64,000 nucleotides of DNA from Chelonoidis abingdonii (lineage: Eukaryota; Chordata; Testudines; Testudinidae), in contig NC_133773.1 of the NCBI RefSeq assembly GCF_003597395.2, positions 64,167,600 to 64,231,599 on the forward strand, written 5' to 3'. Position 1 is the first letter of the stretch. Every line of letters begins with the position of its first letter. The position numbers were made by a program, and so were the translations under genes. Shown piece by piece: positions 46,609 through 57,329 of the stretch. The notes beneath the pieces are model-generated. The model made no database searches. It was not told the DNA's origin and saw only the letters and a list, made by a program, of their open reading frames with translations.

Positions 46609-49088
46609 ACAGCTTCTCAAATTTCAGTTTAGCTATGAAGGATGTGTAAAAGAGGTGCTATTGTGGCTGTGAAAAAGCCTGTAGTTTTACACATTTTCTT
46701 TAGCTTTGACCTACTTAGCTTTCTGTTCACTGAATGATGCTTTTGAGTTTGGATTCAATTGGGATCCAGAACTCAAAGCAAAATGAAAATTTTGCGCAGT
46801 TTCACATCGAAGCCAGGCAATTTCTGCATGGTCTAGGTTCACACGTTGTGTGAGTTGTCCAATTAATGTGGGTTGGATTCCAAGTTTGTAATGAAACTCT
46901 AAACCAAGGAAGTTTTATGTGTCTTTGAGTTCCCTGTGATTATTCTGCAAAGAACTATACTGGCATGTTTCCAGTACCCTTAAAAATGAACTCATCATTC
47001 TGTTCATTGTCTTCACTATGTATGATTCTGTTGCAAATTGTGACCAGAGGATGCACCTGATCAGAAGCGAACTTGAGAGAGAGCTATTGGGAGAATGTTT
47101 TCCATGGGGGCACCTGTTCTCAGTAATTCACATCCCCTTTCTTCATCAGCCAAAGCCTGTATTTGTTAATTTTCTGGACATGCTTCAAAGCTCATCTTTG
47201 TTCATGGGCTTTTGGGCTAGTGGGACTTCAAGCCTTTCACAGGAGTTCTATGCCCTGGTTTTGAGTGGGTGGAATTTTGGCATCTGATGGTTTACTGTTA
47301 TAACTGAAGCAGTGGATTGAATTTTTAATTTTATAACAGTTCCTATTGCATCTGGCTAAAAAATAATTTGAATTTTTAATACTTTGGCAAGAAAGAGCTA
47401 ATGTGTTTTGCAAACATTTTTACAAATATTTTTTGACCAGTTTTACTCCAGGTTGAAAATATTGGAACTTAGAACACTTTTTGATTGGCGTGAAAAAGAC
47501 ATTTTCCACACAAATGGCTTCCTTTTTTGACTAGCTATTTCATGTTTTTAATTATATGGCATGTCTACAGCCCAGGACAAGTGCTGGATAAATAAAAAGT
47601 AATTATGCATTTTTGCTTTTATAAGGTAAAACAGTAACAGGCTAAGTCAGCAAATGTAGCTATTTCTATTTGTCAAAAAACATGTTTTCATGTGGGAGAA
47701 ATGTGGATCCATAAGCAAATACACTCTGAGAAATGGTTCTATTACAGAAGCATTAACTAAATGACCTTTGTTTTCACATGCATCGAAATCCATACCAAAA
47801 TGGAAATAATGTGCTTGTCTCTCTGATAATTTATTATTTGCTTTTACAGCTATAGTAGTGCTGAGTTCCATCATGCATCCTTATTTTGGGAATTTATAAC
47901 ATTGTTTTTATATTTTGAGAACAATGCAATTATTACCATACAATAATCAAGTTACAGATATATCTCAATGCTGAGCAATAAAGGTTTTCTAGATGCCATC
48001 TCTGTTGGATTATTCAGATACTTATCTCATTAACAGCACATTTACTATGTCTGTACCAAACTGATACAATGTTGGCTTCTAAATACTGCTACAACATAAC
48101 ATTATTATTAATTAGTACTATTTAAACATTTTTCTTTCGTAGAACTATTTAAAATCGACCGAACAATTATAAAGAAAAAAGTGATTAAAATAAGCATGAT
48201 ATTCATTTGTTTAAAACATATGAACAAGGGCCTGGTTGACAGTAACTATTGAAAAAATTACTCTGATTACACAAGTAGCCATATAATTAGCGTGCACACA
48301 ACCATTTTCCCAGTTACAATAGAAATCAGAAATTAGATTATATAGCATACTGCATTACATGAACATGAGTGAGTGATCTGTTCCTACCCAGAGTAGGTTT
48401 GAAGTCGACTGATCTGGGAGGCTACAGTAATTGGTGAGAAACATTTCTAAATGTCTGTCTAACCACTCTCAAGTTGAAGACTCATCTTTTTCATATGTCT
48501 CAGGTTACCAGACATAAATACAGAATTTATTGATCACATAAGGTGACCTGTTGTATGCATTATATGTCAGATAGAGGAAAAACAGGGCTGTTTTTAGTTT
48601 TTTTCAGATTCAAGTCCCATCTTTCTCAAAACCCCAAAGGTCAGGAAAGGTGAGGGGATGCCATTTGGATAAATCCATTCAATGCATGGAATCCAAATCC
48701 CATCACTATTTATTTATTTTTTTATTTTTATTTTATTTTGTGCTATCAGAATTTGATTAATTGAAATGGATATGACATTTAAATAAAGTTCACAAAGCAA
48801 GTATTTGTTAGTGTTGTAAAATTGCTAATCATTTTAGTTGTCTTTATTCTGGTTCCTGTTGAATTGGGCTCTGAAGATAAGGTAATAACATGTATTTGTT
48901 ATGGACAAAATCCTTACTAAGGGAAAGCTCCTATCATAGCTTTCATTAATGGGAATTATTACCCAGCAATGTAGGAATCAGCGCATAGTATTTTGTGATC
49001 TTCTGTGTTGAGAGGCACTAGTATTGTCTAATTGTTTCTTTGTGCTCCCCTGTCTGTTTATGCACTTGTTTCTTGTCTTATACTTAGC
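46609..49088. other. Unannotated stretch
   Basis: No gene recognised. A T-rich low-complexity tract (TTTAT/TTTTA units) lies near 48709-48743. Confidence 0.4.
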
Positions 49089-49172
49089 CCCTGCGCTTAG
49101 GAGCTTACACTCTATCTCTTTGTGTGTTTGTAGAGCACCTAGCACAATGGAGTCCTGGTCTGTGACTGGAGT
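49089..49172 (+). repeat. Dispersed ~90-bp repeat
   Basis: Contains GTAGAGCACCTAGCACAATG and GAGTCCTGGTCTGTGACTGG, matching the segment family near 62550 and 29820. Confidence 0.6.
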
Positions 49173-49292
49173 TTGTTTGACCCATCACTATTTCATATCT
49201 GTGTGAAATGAAACAACTCTTCAATAGTGCCTAGAAACCCTGTAAAAGCAGCAGAGAATCCTGTGGCACCTTATAGACTAACAGACGTTTTT

Positions 49293-49330
49293 GAGTGTGA
49301 GCTTTCATGGGAGAATACCCACTTCGTCAG
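49293..49330 (-). ncRNA. Hammerhead-ribozyme-like motif (decayed)
   Basis: The reverse strand has CTGACGA and GAAA, but stem II is weakened (GTGGGT against TCCCAT) and the segment after GAAA is GC-TCAC-AC, breaking the short stem III. Confidence 0.45.
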
Positions 49331-50054
49331 ACGCAGGTGGTGGAAATTTCCAGGGGTAGGTATATATATATATATGCTAGCAAGCAAGCTAGAGATAACG
49401 AGGTTAGTTCAATCAGGGAGGATGGGGCCCTGTTCTAGCAGTAGAGGTGTGAAAACCAAGGGAGGAGAAACTGGTTCTGCTAAATTGGCAAGCCATCCCA
49501 GTCTTTGTTTAGTCCAAGAGCTAGAATGTGTCAAATTTGCAAAGAACTGAAGCTCAGCAGTTTCTCTTTTGAAGTCTGTCACTGAAAGTTTTTTTGCTGC
49601 AGATGGCCATCCTTAAGGTCTTGCCTATAGTGTGGCCAGGAGGTTGAAATGCTCTCCTACAGGTTTTTGTGTATTGCATTCCTGATAATCTGATTTGTGT
49701 CCATTTATCCTTTGGACTCTCTACTCAGACCCTATGCCACCGAGCATCCCAGCTTATCTTCGTGACACCACTGATTTCTAAGGAAACTACAATGCAATTG
49801 GTTACCTCCCAGAAAACACCCATCCAGCCCACCATGATGTAGAGGCCTCTCTGCACAAAATCTCACACACAGATGATACAAGCTGTCAGAACAGTTATCC
49901 CTGATTATGCCACAGACAACTGGCTGCTGAGGCTCTGTGCCTTATACTCACACACAAACTATTTCCAAGTTTTGATGACATATATATTCTCCAGACAGTG
50001 GCACTGCTATGGGCACCCGCATGCCCCAATATGCCAATATTTTATGGCTACCTA

Positions 50055-50487
50055 TTGTGTCCAATTTATCCTTTTTCGTAGTGACAATTCAGTTTGGCCG
50101 ATGTACATAGCAGACGGGCATTGCGGCATATGATGGCGTATTACATTGGTGGACGTGCGGTGAATGAACCAGTGATGTTATGGCTGATCTGCGTAGGTCT
50201 GTGATGCTGTCACTGGTGTTAGATATGTGGGCAGAGTAGGCATCGAGGTGTTGTTGCTGTGTTCTGAGCTAGATTATATGGTACGGTGTGCAGTTGGTGT
50301 GAGAATTACGTTTCAGGTTGGCAGGGTGTCTGCTGGGCAAGGATTGGCCGCACCCAAATTTGTGAAAGTTTGGGATCATTTGTCCAGGATGGTTGTAGAT
50401 CCCTGATGATGCGTTGAATCGGGGTTTTAGTGTGTGCTGTATGTGAATGGCCAGTGGGTCCTGTTGGTTTCTTTCTTGGTTTGTCTT
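50055..50487 (-). pseudogene. Inverted PLE linker/endonuclease segment
   Basis: On the reverse strand, starting near AAGACAAACCAAGAAAG, this matches the linker and GIY-YIG region of the complete PLE (21938-22377 there), though the two flanking PLE parts run forward. Recognisable pieces are the CAATGCCCGTCTGCTATGTA and CACGTCCACCAATGTAAT strings. Frames are broken by several small indels. It is an internal inversion or patchwork. Confidence 0.75.
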
Positions 50488-50577
50488 GCATTCTCCCTTG
50501 ATTGAATCTACCTCGTTATCTCTACGCTTGCTTGCTAGCATATATATACCTACCCCTGGAAATTTCCACTACCTGCG

Positions 50578-50617
50578 TCTGACAAAGTGGGTATTCACCC
50601 ACGAAAGCTCACGCTCC
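50578..50617 (+). ncRNA. Hammerhead-ribozyme-like motif (one core change)
   Basis: CTGACAA (one change from CTGACGA), stem GTGGGT/ACCCAC, GAAA, GC-TCAC-GC, TC. Otherwise identical to the motif at 23536-23573. Confidence 0.5.
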
Positions 50618-50995
50618 AAAACGTCTGTTAATCTATAAGGTGTCACAGGATTCTCTGCTGCTTTTACAGATCCAGACTAACACGGCTACCCCTCTGATAC
50701 TAGAAACCCTGTGTAACAGTTGGAGACAAGCAATGGAGAATACTTTCTCCAGCTGTTATTGAGACATGTCTGTGTGGCTGGCTGAAAGAAAGTTGTCATT
50801 GTTTGTTAACTTGCCATTAAGCTTATCTTTCCATTGATCGTAACTGAAACTACATTTCAAAATGTGTGCCAGCTGTCCAAATGCATTTGTGGTCATTAAA
50901 CCTCATGTCTCATTAAAAACCTCATGTCTCATTAAAAACAATGTAGATGCCTACCCTGATTCTTATCAGCCCACTTCCATCAGTGGCGGTGTCCG

Positions 50996-51568
50996 GTGTT
51001 CATTTTTTGCCTGCCAACAAAACTTCAAAATTCCATCCTATGGGAACAGGGAATTCTATCAACTCTTAAATGCGTGTACAGTGCTAAACTGTTGGCTAAT
51101 GTCCTTGACGAGGAAAATGAGCAGCTGACTCCGATGGGTTCAGTTAAGAACCCATAAATAAAAGATGCCTCTTACTTATTGGCTGAATTGTGGTCTAAAG
51201 TTTGGCAGGAAACAATAGCCAGGTTTTGTGAAAAAATCAGAGGTCTAAATAAATCCAAACCTGAGCCAGATACAGTATCCCAGGAAACTGTGGCAACAAA
51301 TGAGCTGCATGCAGCTTCTGAGCAGACAGATTTGGAACCTGAGGCCAGCCAGGAATGGATGAATTGTGAGGCTCAGAATGAGGGTTGTGGTGAGCTGTTG
51401 GACAAAGATATTGTTAACATTGCCGAGAAAAAGATGAAGCTCATGGACACAGTTGAAGAGGACAATGAGGAGTCAAAGGTGGCAACACCTTTGGATCAGG
51501 CATCAGCTACCTCTGAAGTAGATGCTGCATTTAACAAGTGTTTATTGTGGATGGAGAGTCCACAATAA
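50996..51568 (+). pseudogene. Tigger/pogo-type (jerky-like) DDE transposase C-terminal remnant
   Basis: One frame of about 191 codons has a single internal stop (TAA at 51155). Its start, FCLPTKLQNSILWEQGILSTL, matches in spacing the block after the second catalytic Asp in pogo-superfamily DDE transposases (LPPN-T-x-x-I-Q-P-x-D-QG-x-I-x-T). It is followed by LLANVLDEENEQL, IKDASYLLAELWSKV and ETIARFCEKI, then an acidic tail ending VDAAFNKCLLWMESPQ. The DNA-binding domain and first catalytic Asp are absent, and the QPMDQG Asp is replaced. It is a dead remnant; a domesticated use is not indicated because the stop falls in the conserved part. Confidence 0.78.
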
Positions 51569-51578
51569 ACACTTGTTA
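51532..51578. repeat. Perfect 20-bp hairpin at the end of the transposase frame
   Basis: TAACAAGTGTTTATTGTGGA (51532-51551), loop TGGAGAG, then its exact reverse complement (51559-51578). The stop codon of the transposase frame lies in the right arm. The arms have no mismatch despite the decayed surroundings, so the fold-back is probably young or an artefact. Confidence 0.95.
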
Positions 51579-51630
51579 GTGTTTACCTGCACATCTTGCT
51601 TGATAGTGATTACCTGCACATCTTGCTTCT
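51577..51630. repeat. 27-bp tandem duplication
   Basis: Two adjacent units with TACCTGCACATCTTGCTT, differing at three positions, starting directly at the edge of the hairpin. Confidence 0.85.
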
Positions 51631-51952
51631 CTGAAAGTTACACATAGTGGCAGTAGAAAAATGACATTGCACTAAAAGGCAGGCTGCTATAACAGAGTTC
51701 TTTGCTGCATTGTAGCTGACTACTGGGACTGCCTATGATTCTGTATTCAGTGTGCTTTGTGTGAGCTAACATCTTCTAGCAACCTGATTATTTTGTCATC
51801 TACTTTTCAATAAATTTGCCTTCCTTTAATAAAATACATTAGGTGCTAATCTGACATTTTACTCCCTACCACCTGCTGCTTATTCATTGCCCTCTTGATT
51901 ATCAGAACTCTCAATTTATCCAAATAAAATATGACCCCCGACATGTCCCCCT

Positions 51953-52010
51953 AGGGGACTGGACTAGAAGACCTCTCAAGGTCCCTTCCAGTTCTATGCT
52001 TTTATGCTAT
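51953..52010 (+). mobile_element. CR1 LINE 3' terminal fragment
   Basis: GGACTGGACTAGAAGACCTC and GGTCCCTTCCAGTTCTATGC are the last bases of CR1. Only the extreme 3' end remains. Confidence 0.85.
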
Positions 52011-52479
52011 TCAGGTGAATGGAAGTACACAGTAATTGTCCAGCTAAACCGGAAGTAGTATAGGAGACACGGGCTCTGGTTTAGGCCACAACTTTATTAC
52101 TAATGGTCTGGGAGTACCTGGCGGATAAGCGTACTGTACAGGTAACTCCATGATCATTTCAATATCTACCCAGGGGCTTCTGCCAGCCCCTCCTTTTTCC
52201 CATCCTGGTTCCCTGCCAACCTGCTGCTGGGACTTTGCCATCCCCCGACCCCTTAAGTTCAGGTTAAGGTGGAGTGTAAAGAATCTGTAAACCCCCATGT
52301 TTTCCATTCCTTTAACACACCATTTATCTGATCACTGTATCCCTTTCCTATGAGCACCTGCACTGGACATCCACTGCAAGGAGGCACCAGCAATTAGCTT
52401 GGCTGCCTCTCTCACCCTTCTTCATACCCAGCTGGGTTCCCAGACACTCCCTAATGCCCCCTTTAATATCAACCAAAAA

Positions 52480-52945
52480 CACGTCAGCCTCCAAGGATGA
52501 ACCTCATCCTCCCTGAATAATTCTGGTGCCCCATATGCTATGTTGGTTGTGAAATTACCAACCTTTCTATGACCCCCCATGAATTTGGCCACCTCCTTCT
52601 TCACATACCTCCTAGCTTTGTCAACCAGAGGGGTCTTCACAGCTCCCACCACACCTTGTGTTGCAGCATGTGAATACAATTTTTATACCTGGGAAAAGTT
52701 CCAAGAACTAAGAGGGACTATGCATTAAGGCTACCTCTTTACACGTTCCCAAATAATTTTCCCCAAGGTCCACCACAGTTATATCTGCCCACTCACGGGC
52801 TCCCATGGTGTATAGAAGGGGCATCAGCTGGTCCCATAACATGCCATCTCAGGACTGCTTCATCACCGAGCCCCAGTTGTGAACCCTCAGACAATCTGGA
52901 AACCTCCCTATACGCCCAGTAAACAATGCTGTGCCCACAGATTTA
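52480..52945 (-). pseudogene. SGNH-hydrolase-like domain of the YR element
   Basis: In sequence order the reverse strand shows CGHSIVYWAYREVSRL (block I; GHS in place of GDS, at about 52928-52936), GSQLGLGDEAVLRWH, then ADITVVDLGENYLG (block III; GEN-Y where family members have GEND, about 52753-52764). Then comes ARRYVKKEVAKF and, last, a D-E-V-H segment (block V Asp/His, about 52497-52508) followed by a WLILKGAL end. Frameshifts lie between blocks. SGNH enzymes hydrolyse esters; their role in these elements is not established. The Ser and the final His are kept. Confidence 0.72.
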
Positions 52946-53044
52946 CACCACCATCGGCTTGGCCCACCTTCCTCCATCTGGAATGAAAACACAATGGAAA
53001 ATTAACACTGATTTCCCCGTGTGGAGGTCTCACTTATGGTCTGT

Positions 53045-53455
53045 ACACTTCAGAATGCCAACAGTCAGTTGTCTGAATTTCCCTAGCCCCATACCCAGCT
53101 CTGCCATTGCTGCAGCAGTCCTGAATGAGTAGGAACCAAGTTCATGTACTGGGAGCCCCAACCTTGTCAGTCCCCATCTCAACATGTAACCAACTGATAT
53201 GCTGTGAGAGGACTCCTGTCACTGTGCCTAGGGAGGGGCCCATTCTTCCCTGGTCTTATTGCTGTGTATGCCCTGAAAGCCTCCACTCGGCAGAGCCTAG
53301 GCTTGCCATCTTCCTGTAGGTTTATAGATTCACTGCAGCCTCCTTGATCAGTCTTTGATGTGCACAAATTTAAAATAACTGCTGGCTCCTCCCAGGGTAA
53401 ATCCTGCAATTCCAAAGCCCTTCCAGAAGAATCCTTACAGGAGTTAAGTGCCAAG
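53045..53455 (-). pseudogene. Tyrosine recombinase C-terminal remnant
   Basis: The reverse frame holds a CTSKTDQGG segment, then RLCRVEAFRAYTAIRPGKNG and PLPRHSDRSPLTAYQL, the layout around the first catalytic Arg/Lys region of DIRS/Ngaro recombinases. After a frameshift (~53180) come LRWGLTRLGLPVHELGSYSFR and AAAMAELGMG. The H-x-x-R box reads Y-S-F-R: the Arg is kept and the His changed. The following G-R-W box is degenerate and the nucleophilic Tyr is not visible. Such enzymes integrate a circular cDNA. The first residues of the open frame belong to the adjoining CR1. Confidence 0.78.
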
Positions 53456-54062
53456 AACATAAGAATGGCCATAGTGGGTGAGACCAATGGTCCATCTAGC
53501 CCAGTATCCTGTCTTCCAGCAGTGGCCAATGCCAGGTGTTTCAGAGAGAATTAACAGAACAGGCAATCATTGAATGATCCACCCCCTGTGGTCCACTCCC
53601 AGCTTCTGGCCAAAAGAGGCTAGGGATACCCAGAGCATGGGGTTGCATGCCTGACCATCTTGGCTAATAGCCATTGATGGACCTATCTTCCATGAATTTA
53701 TCTAAATTTTTTTGAACTCCATTATAGTTTTGACCTTCACAACATCTCCTGGCAATGGGTTCCACAGGCTCACTGTGTTGTGTGAAGTAGTACTCCCTTT
53801 TGTTTGTTTGCTGCCTATTAATTTCATTGGGTGACCCCTAGTTCTTGCATTATGTGAAGGAGTAAATAACACTTTTATCTCCACACCATTAAGAATTTTC
53901 TAGACCTCGATCATACCCCCTCCTAGTCATCTCTTTTTCAAGCTGAAAAGTCCCAGTCTTTTTAATCTCTCCTCATATGAATATCATAATCATTTTGGTT
54001 GCCATTTTCTGTACCTTTTCCATACCTTCTCCAATTCTAAAATGCTATTATCAACCCCGGGA
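53456..54062 (-). mobile_element. CR1 LINE 3' part (reverse strand)
   Basis: Contains CATAAGAATGGCCATAGTGG, CCATCTAGCCCAGTATCCTG, CCTGACCATCTTGGCTAATA, CATTGGGTGACCCCTAGTTC and TTAATCTCTCCTCATATG. This is the reverse complement of the 3' region of a common reptile CR1 subfamily. It abuts the YR element directly. No ORF2 domain is intact. Confidence 0.93.
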
Positions 54063-55444
54063 ACATGCTTTGATGCAGATGCATTGTCTTGTTTTCAGAT
54101 GGATTGATTTTGGAGGCTGACACCAGAAGCCAGCAAGTAACCCAAGTGGATGCTTCTAAGTTCTAGCACTATGGAATCTTGGGGTATGATGATTTTCACT
54201 GGAGCACAGAGATTAGTGGCTTTGTGCGCATTGCAGAGCTATGAGAGATTTTACTGATTTTGTGCAATTTCAGAATCTGGAAGGCTGGTCACCAACACGT
54301 TACAGAGGAATGTGTTCTGCAGTACATGGTGTCTTTCGTACCCCGATGACTGGCATCCTCAACCATCTCCAATCTCCTATCTGCCCTTATGTTTGTCAGT
54401 AGGCTGAATGGTTAACCAGATCCAGGCCACTTGAATCATTCTCTCCTGCCTGTCCCACCTGCAAATGCAGCCAGCTCACCCACAGGCATTTGTTTTCCCT
54501 GGATCCACCTCAGTTGATCCATCTCAGTTTATCCTTTGATAAACAGACAGACTGCCCTGAGATCTGCCAGCCCCAGTCTGGCGTCCAGCCCCTTGTCCAA
54601 GAGGCAAGGACCCACTCCCCTCCCTCTTCTAGCACTGCTGCTATGCCTAGCCAGCAGGGGGAAGCCGCTGCTCCCAATCTCACCCACCTACTGTGATTTG
54701 AAGCAAAGTCTGAAACCTGGTCTCTCTCACCTTCTCCCACAACCTGCCTGCTACAGTCCTGTTTCCATGCAGCGCCATGCAGATTGGAGAGCTGGGCTCC
54801 TTGCTGCTCTGCCTGGCTTGCACCTATACAATCTGCCCCTCTTCTGGTCACCTGAGGGATGAGTCAGCATCTCCATGCTGACCTGTTCTGAGTCTGCAGC
54901 AACGTCCATGCCTCTCTACCTCTTAGAGGTAAGGTGTGGTGTGGTCATTGTCTTGACCCCTACTCTCCATTAACTCTGCATGTCTTGTAGGACCTCACTT
55001 TGACACATTGCACAGAACTTATACATAAAACTGATCAGCTATTGATGGTTAGAAAATTGTGCCTTTTATAGATCAATAGGGTATTCTATACCATGACACA
55101 ACTATAGTGATTATTTTAAAGATTTTACTCCAAGAAAGAGATTCACTTTTGCTTCATCTCCTGATCTCAGGAGAATGCACTATATTTTTGCACAACTGGA
55201 AAAAACGGCACTCTTCCAAAATTCTGGCAAAGGTGTTAGCAGATATTCCAAAATAAAATTTAACCTGTCATGAAACAATTTGTCTTACTGAGACAAATAA
55301 ATGGTTTCAGTGCTCAGTATGCACACACATATTTATTTGCAACATGTTGGCATGGCTTTGTTTTGGATTAAGTTCTTTAGTTATGACAAGGTTGCCCTTT
55401 GGGGGACAGGGGTCAAGGGAGTCGAAAGAAATGGATTTTATATG
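54063..55444. other. Unannotated stretch
   Basis: No gene recognised. Two open frames of about 110 codons on opposite strands overlap at 54510-54862 and have no family features. The continuation of the YR element upstream of the CR1 is not visible here. Confidence 0.4.
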
Positions 55445-55600
55445 TAGCTGTGCTATTCAATTGCTGTGTAACCTTGAACAAGTCACTTCACCTTTCTGTG
55501 CTTCAGTTTTCCTATTTATAAAAGGATCATTATGATACATAGAGACCTATTAAAAGGTGGATGGAAAGAACTATCAGAGGTAAGTATTCATTATTAAGGT
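55445..55600 (+). mobile_element. MIR / CORE-SINE
   Basis: GCTGTGTAACCTTGAACAAG, TCACTTCACCTTTCTGTGCT and TCAGTTTTCCTATTTATAAA follow the MIR core consensus. Old and diverged. Confidence 0.85.
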
Positions 55601-55649
55601 ATGAATTTCAAATATAGAATTTATTACATATCAGTAGTTACAACTAGCA

Positions 55650-56050
55650 TAGAATCATAGGGGTGGAAGGAATATTTAGCTTATTGTTTTCATTCCTGCA
55701 CTGTGGCAGGTCAAATCTCATTATCCCTAAGCCATTTCTGATAGATGAATGACATGTTTAGCCTTGAATACCTTCAGTGAAGGTAATTCCACATCCTCCC
55801 TTGGTGGCTTCTTCAATAGTTCAAAATAAATCTTCCTTTAGTTCTAGTGCTTTACCCACATTTTCACCATTGGCATTAAGTCCATTACTTCAAGTCATAT
55901 TCGTATTGACTAATTATTGTAACTGAGCTGTATTTATAACACCCTGAATATATTTGTAGGTAGGTTCTTTTCTTGAGACCGAACATGTCTGGTTCTCTTG
56001 AACTGTCCCTTACAGGTTATATTGTATCAAAGCTTGTATCATATTGCTTT
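55650..56050 (-). mobile_element. CR1-like LINE 3' part (diverged)
   Basis: Starts AGAATCATAGGGGTGGAAGG (the reverse of a CR1 terminus) and continues through ATTCCACATCCTCCCTTGG and CTTGAGACCGAACATGTC, the layout of older CR1 3' regions. No coding frame. Edges approximate. Confidence 0.7.
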
Positions 56051-56274
56051 CCTTTACACTTTTCTAATGTGCCTTATGAAAATGTGATGCATCCAGTGCT
56101 TTGAGGTCTTATCAGTACTGAATAGAAAGAGCCTGTATGCTCTTATTAATATTGCATAAGCTTATCTAGGATCTTATTCTGACATTACTTGCTATGATGT
56201 AAATCACAAGTAATTACTGAGATCAGTTAAATTTCTCCCATGTTAAACCCATATAACTGAGATGAGAATCTCCT

Positions 56275-56747
56275 AGGGCAAAAGAATAAATGGGCACAAA
56301 TCAGACATCAGGAATAGTAGCATACAAAAGCCAGCAGGAAAACACTTCAATCTCCCTGGACATTCTATAACAGATTTAAAAGTAGCCATACTTGAACAAG
56401 AAAATCCTTCAAAAACAGACTTCAAAGAGAAACTGCAGAACTAAAATTCATTTGCAAATTTAACACCATTAATTTGGGCTTGAATAGGGACTTTCTCTCT
56501 CCTGGCACTGATACCTCCTCATCAGTTATTGGGAGTGGACCACATCCACCATGATTGAATTGACCCTGTTAAGACTGGTTCTCCACTTGTTAGGTAACTC
56601 CTTTCTCTTTATGTATCAGTATATTTGTGCCTGCATCTGTAATTTTCACTCCATGCATCTGAAGAAGTGGAGTTTTTATCCACAAAAGCTTACGCTCAAA
56701 TAAATGTGTTAGTCGTTAAGGTGCTACCGGACTCCTCATTGTTTTCC
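56275..56747 (+). mobile_element. Penelope-like element 3' half, diverged subfamily
   Basis: Begins inside the endonuclease C-terminus (frame with NGHKSDIRNS, then a HFNLPGHSI-like segment) and runs through the 3' region to GTTAGTCGTTAAGGTGCTAC. A hammerhead-like core lies at 56659-56697: CTGAAGA, a GTGGA/TCCAC stem, AAAA in place of GAAA, GC-TTAC-GC, TC. It lacks an inverted second copy and no clear duplication flanks it. Confidence 0.82.
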
Positions 56748-57329
56748 TAGGGCAGAGTTTGCTTTTGTGGAGAACTCCATGCAGAGCAAAGGAAATGCTG
56801 CAGATTTCATCTGCAGATTTGAAATCCTGACTCCACTGAAGTCAACAAAGTTTTGCTGTTAATTTTGATGATTTCACACCATAGCTTCCTATTAATTCTT
56901 CCACAGAGGACATGGAGGTGAGGGGAAGAAGGAGGCAGAAAAGGGGAAACCACAGGACCTGGGGGATATCCAAACAGTTGCCCCTTGCCTTTCTACTCTG
57001 CTGACCAGCCTCACCAGCTCCAATTCAGGCCTGGAGGAACCATATTTACAGGGACCTCCCCTGTTACTGTTGCCCTCAGAACTGTCTCTAAAGTAGAGGT
57101 TCTGCTTCACAGAGTGAAGCAACTTAAGTTAGCACTGCTCTGGGCTCTATTAACTTGTGCTGCTTTTCCCCAGGCATTTTCTGGAGGGTGAAAACACAAA
57201 TCAGCATAGCCAGCTCCTCCCCTTGTCACCCTACCTTCAGTAGAAGCCTCTCAGGCCCCTCAATGTAGGCAAAAGCTCTATCTTATCTGTTGGGTGGGTT
57301 TCTCCAGGGTCAGCGAATAGAAGCATGTT
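56748..57329. other. Unannotated stretch
   Basis: No gene or clear repeat recognised. Confidence 0.4.

Larger units (their letters stand above)
49244..50699 (+). mobile_element. Penelope-like element, rearranged copy
   Basis: Flanked by CTAGAAACCCTGT at 49231-49243 and 50700-50712, a perfect 13-bp duplication. The left part (49244 to about 49713) is the reverse-strand 3' region without tail. Then comes a forward RT fragment with IPDYATDNWLLRLCALYSHT and YGHPHAPICQYF segments (about 49720-50045). Then about 430 bases are inverted (linker and GIY-YIG on the reverse strand, about 50055-50487). Finally the forward 3' region with full tail ends CCCTCTGATAC. No frame is intact. Confidence 0.9.
52035..53455 (-). 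mobile_element. Ngaro-like tyrosine-recombinase retrotransposon remnant
   Basis: On the reverse strand a tyrosine-recombinase C-terminal part is followed by an SGNH-hydrolase-like domain and a non-coding end with CTAATGGTCTGGG on the forward strand. YR retrotransposons of the Ngaro group are known to carry a hydrolase-type ORF beside the recombinase. The 5' part (gag, RT, RNase H) is absent: the recombinase begins where the CR1 at 53456 ends. Frameshifts and stops are frequent. The left end is approximate. A DIRS-like assignment is the main alternative. Confidence 0.75.

Noticed and set aside
51532..51578. The hairpin as a transcription terminator
   Set aside because: The window is eukaryotic and there is no U-tract or gene end that would need one; reported only as a structural oddity.
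54510..54862. Opposed frames of about 110 codons as a gag remnant of the YR element
   Set aside because: No zinc knuckle or other gag feature; both strands are open over the same bases.
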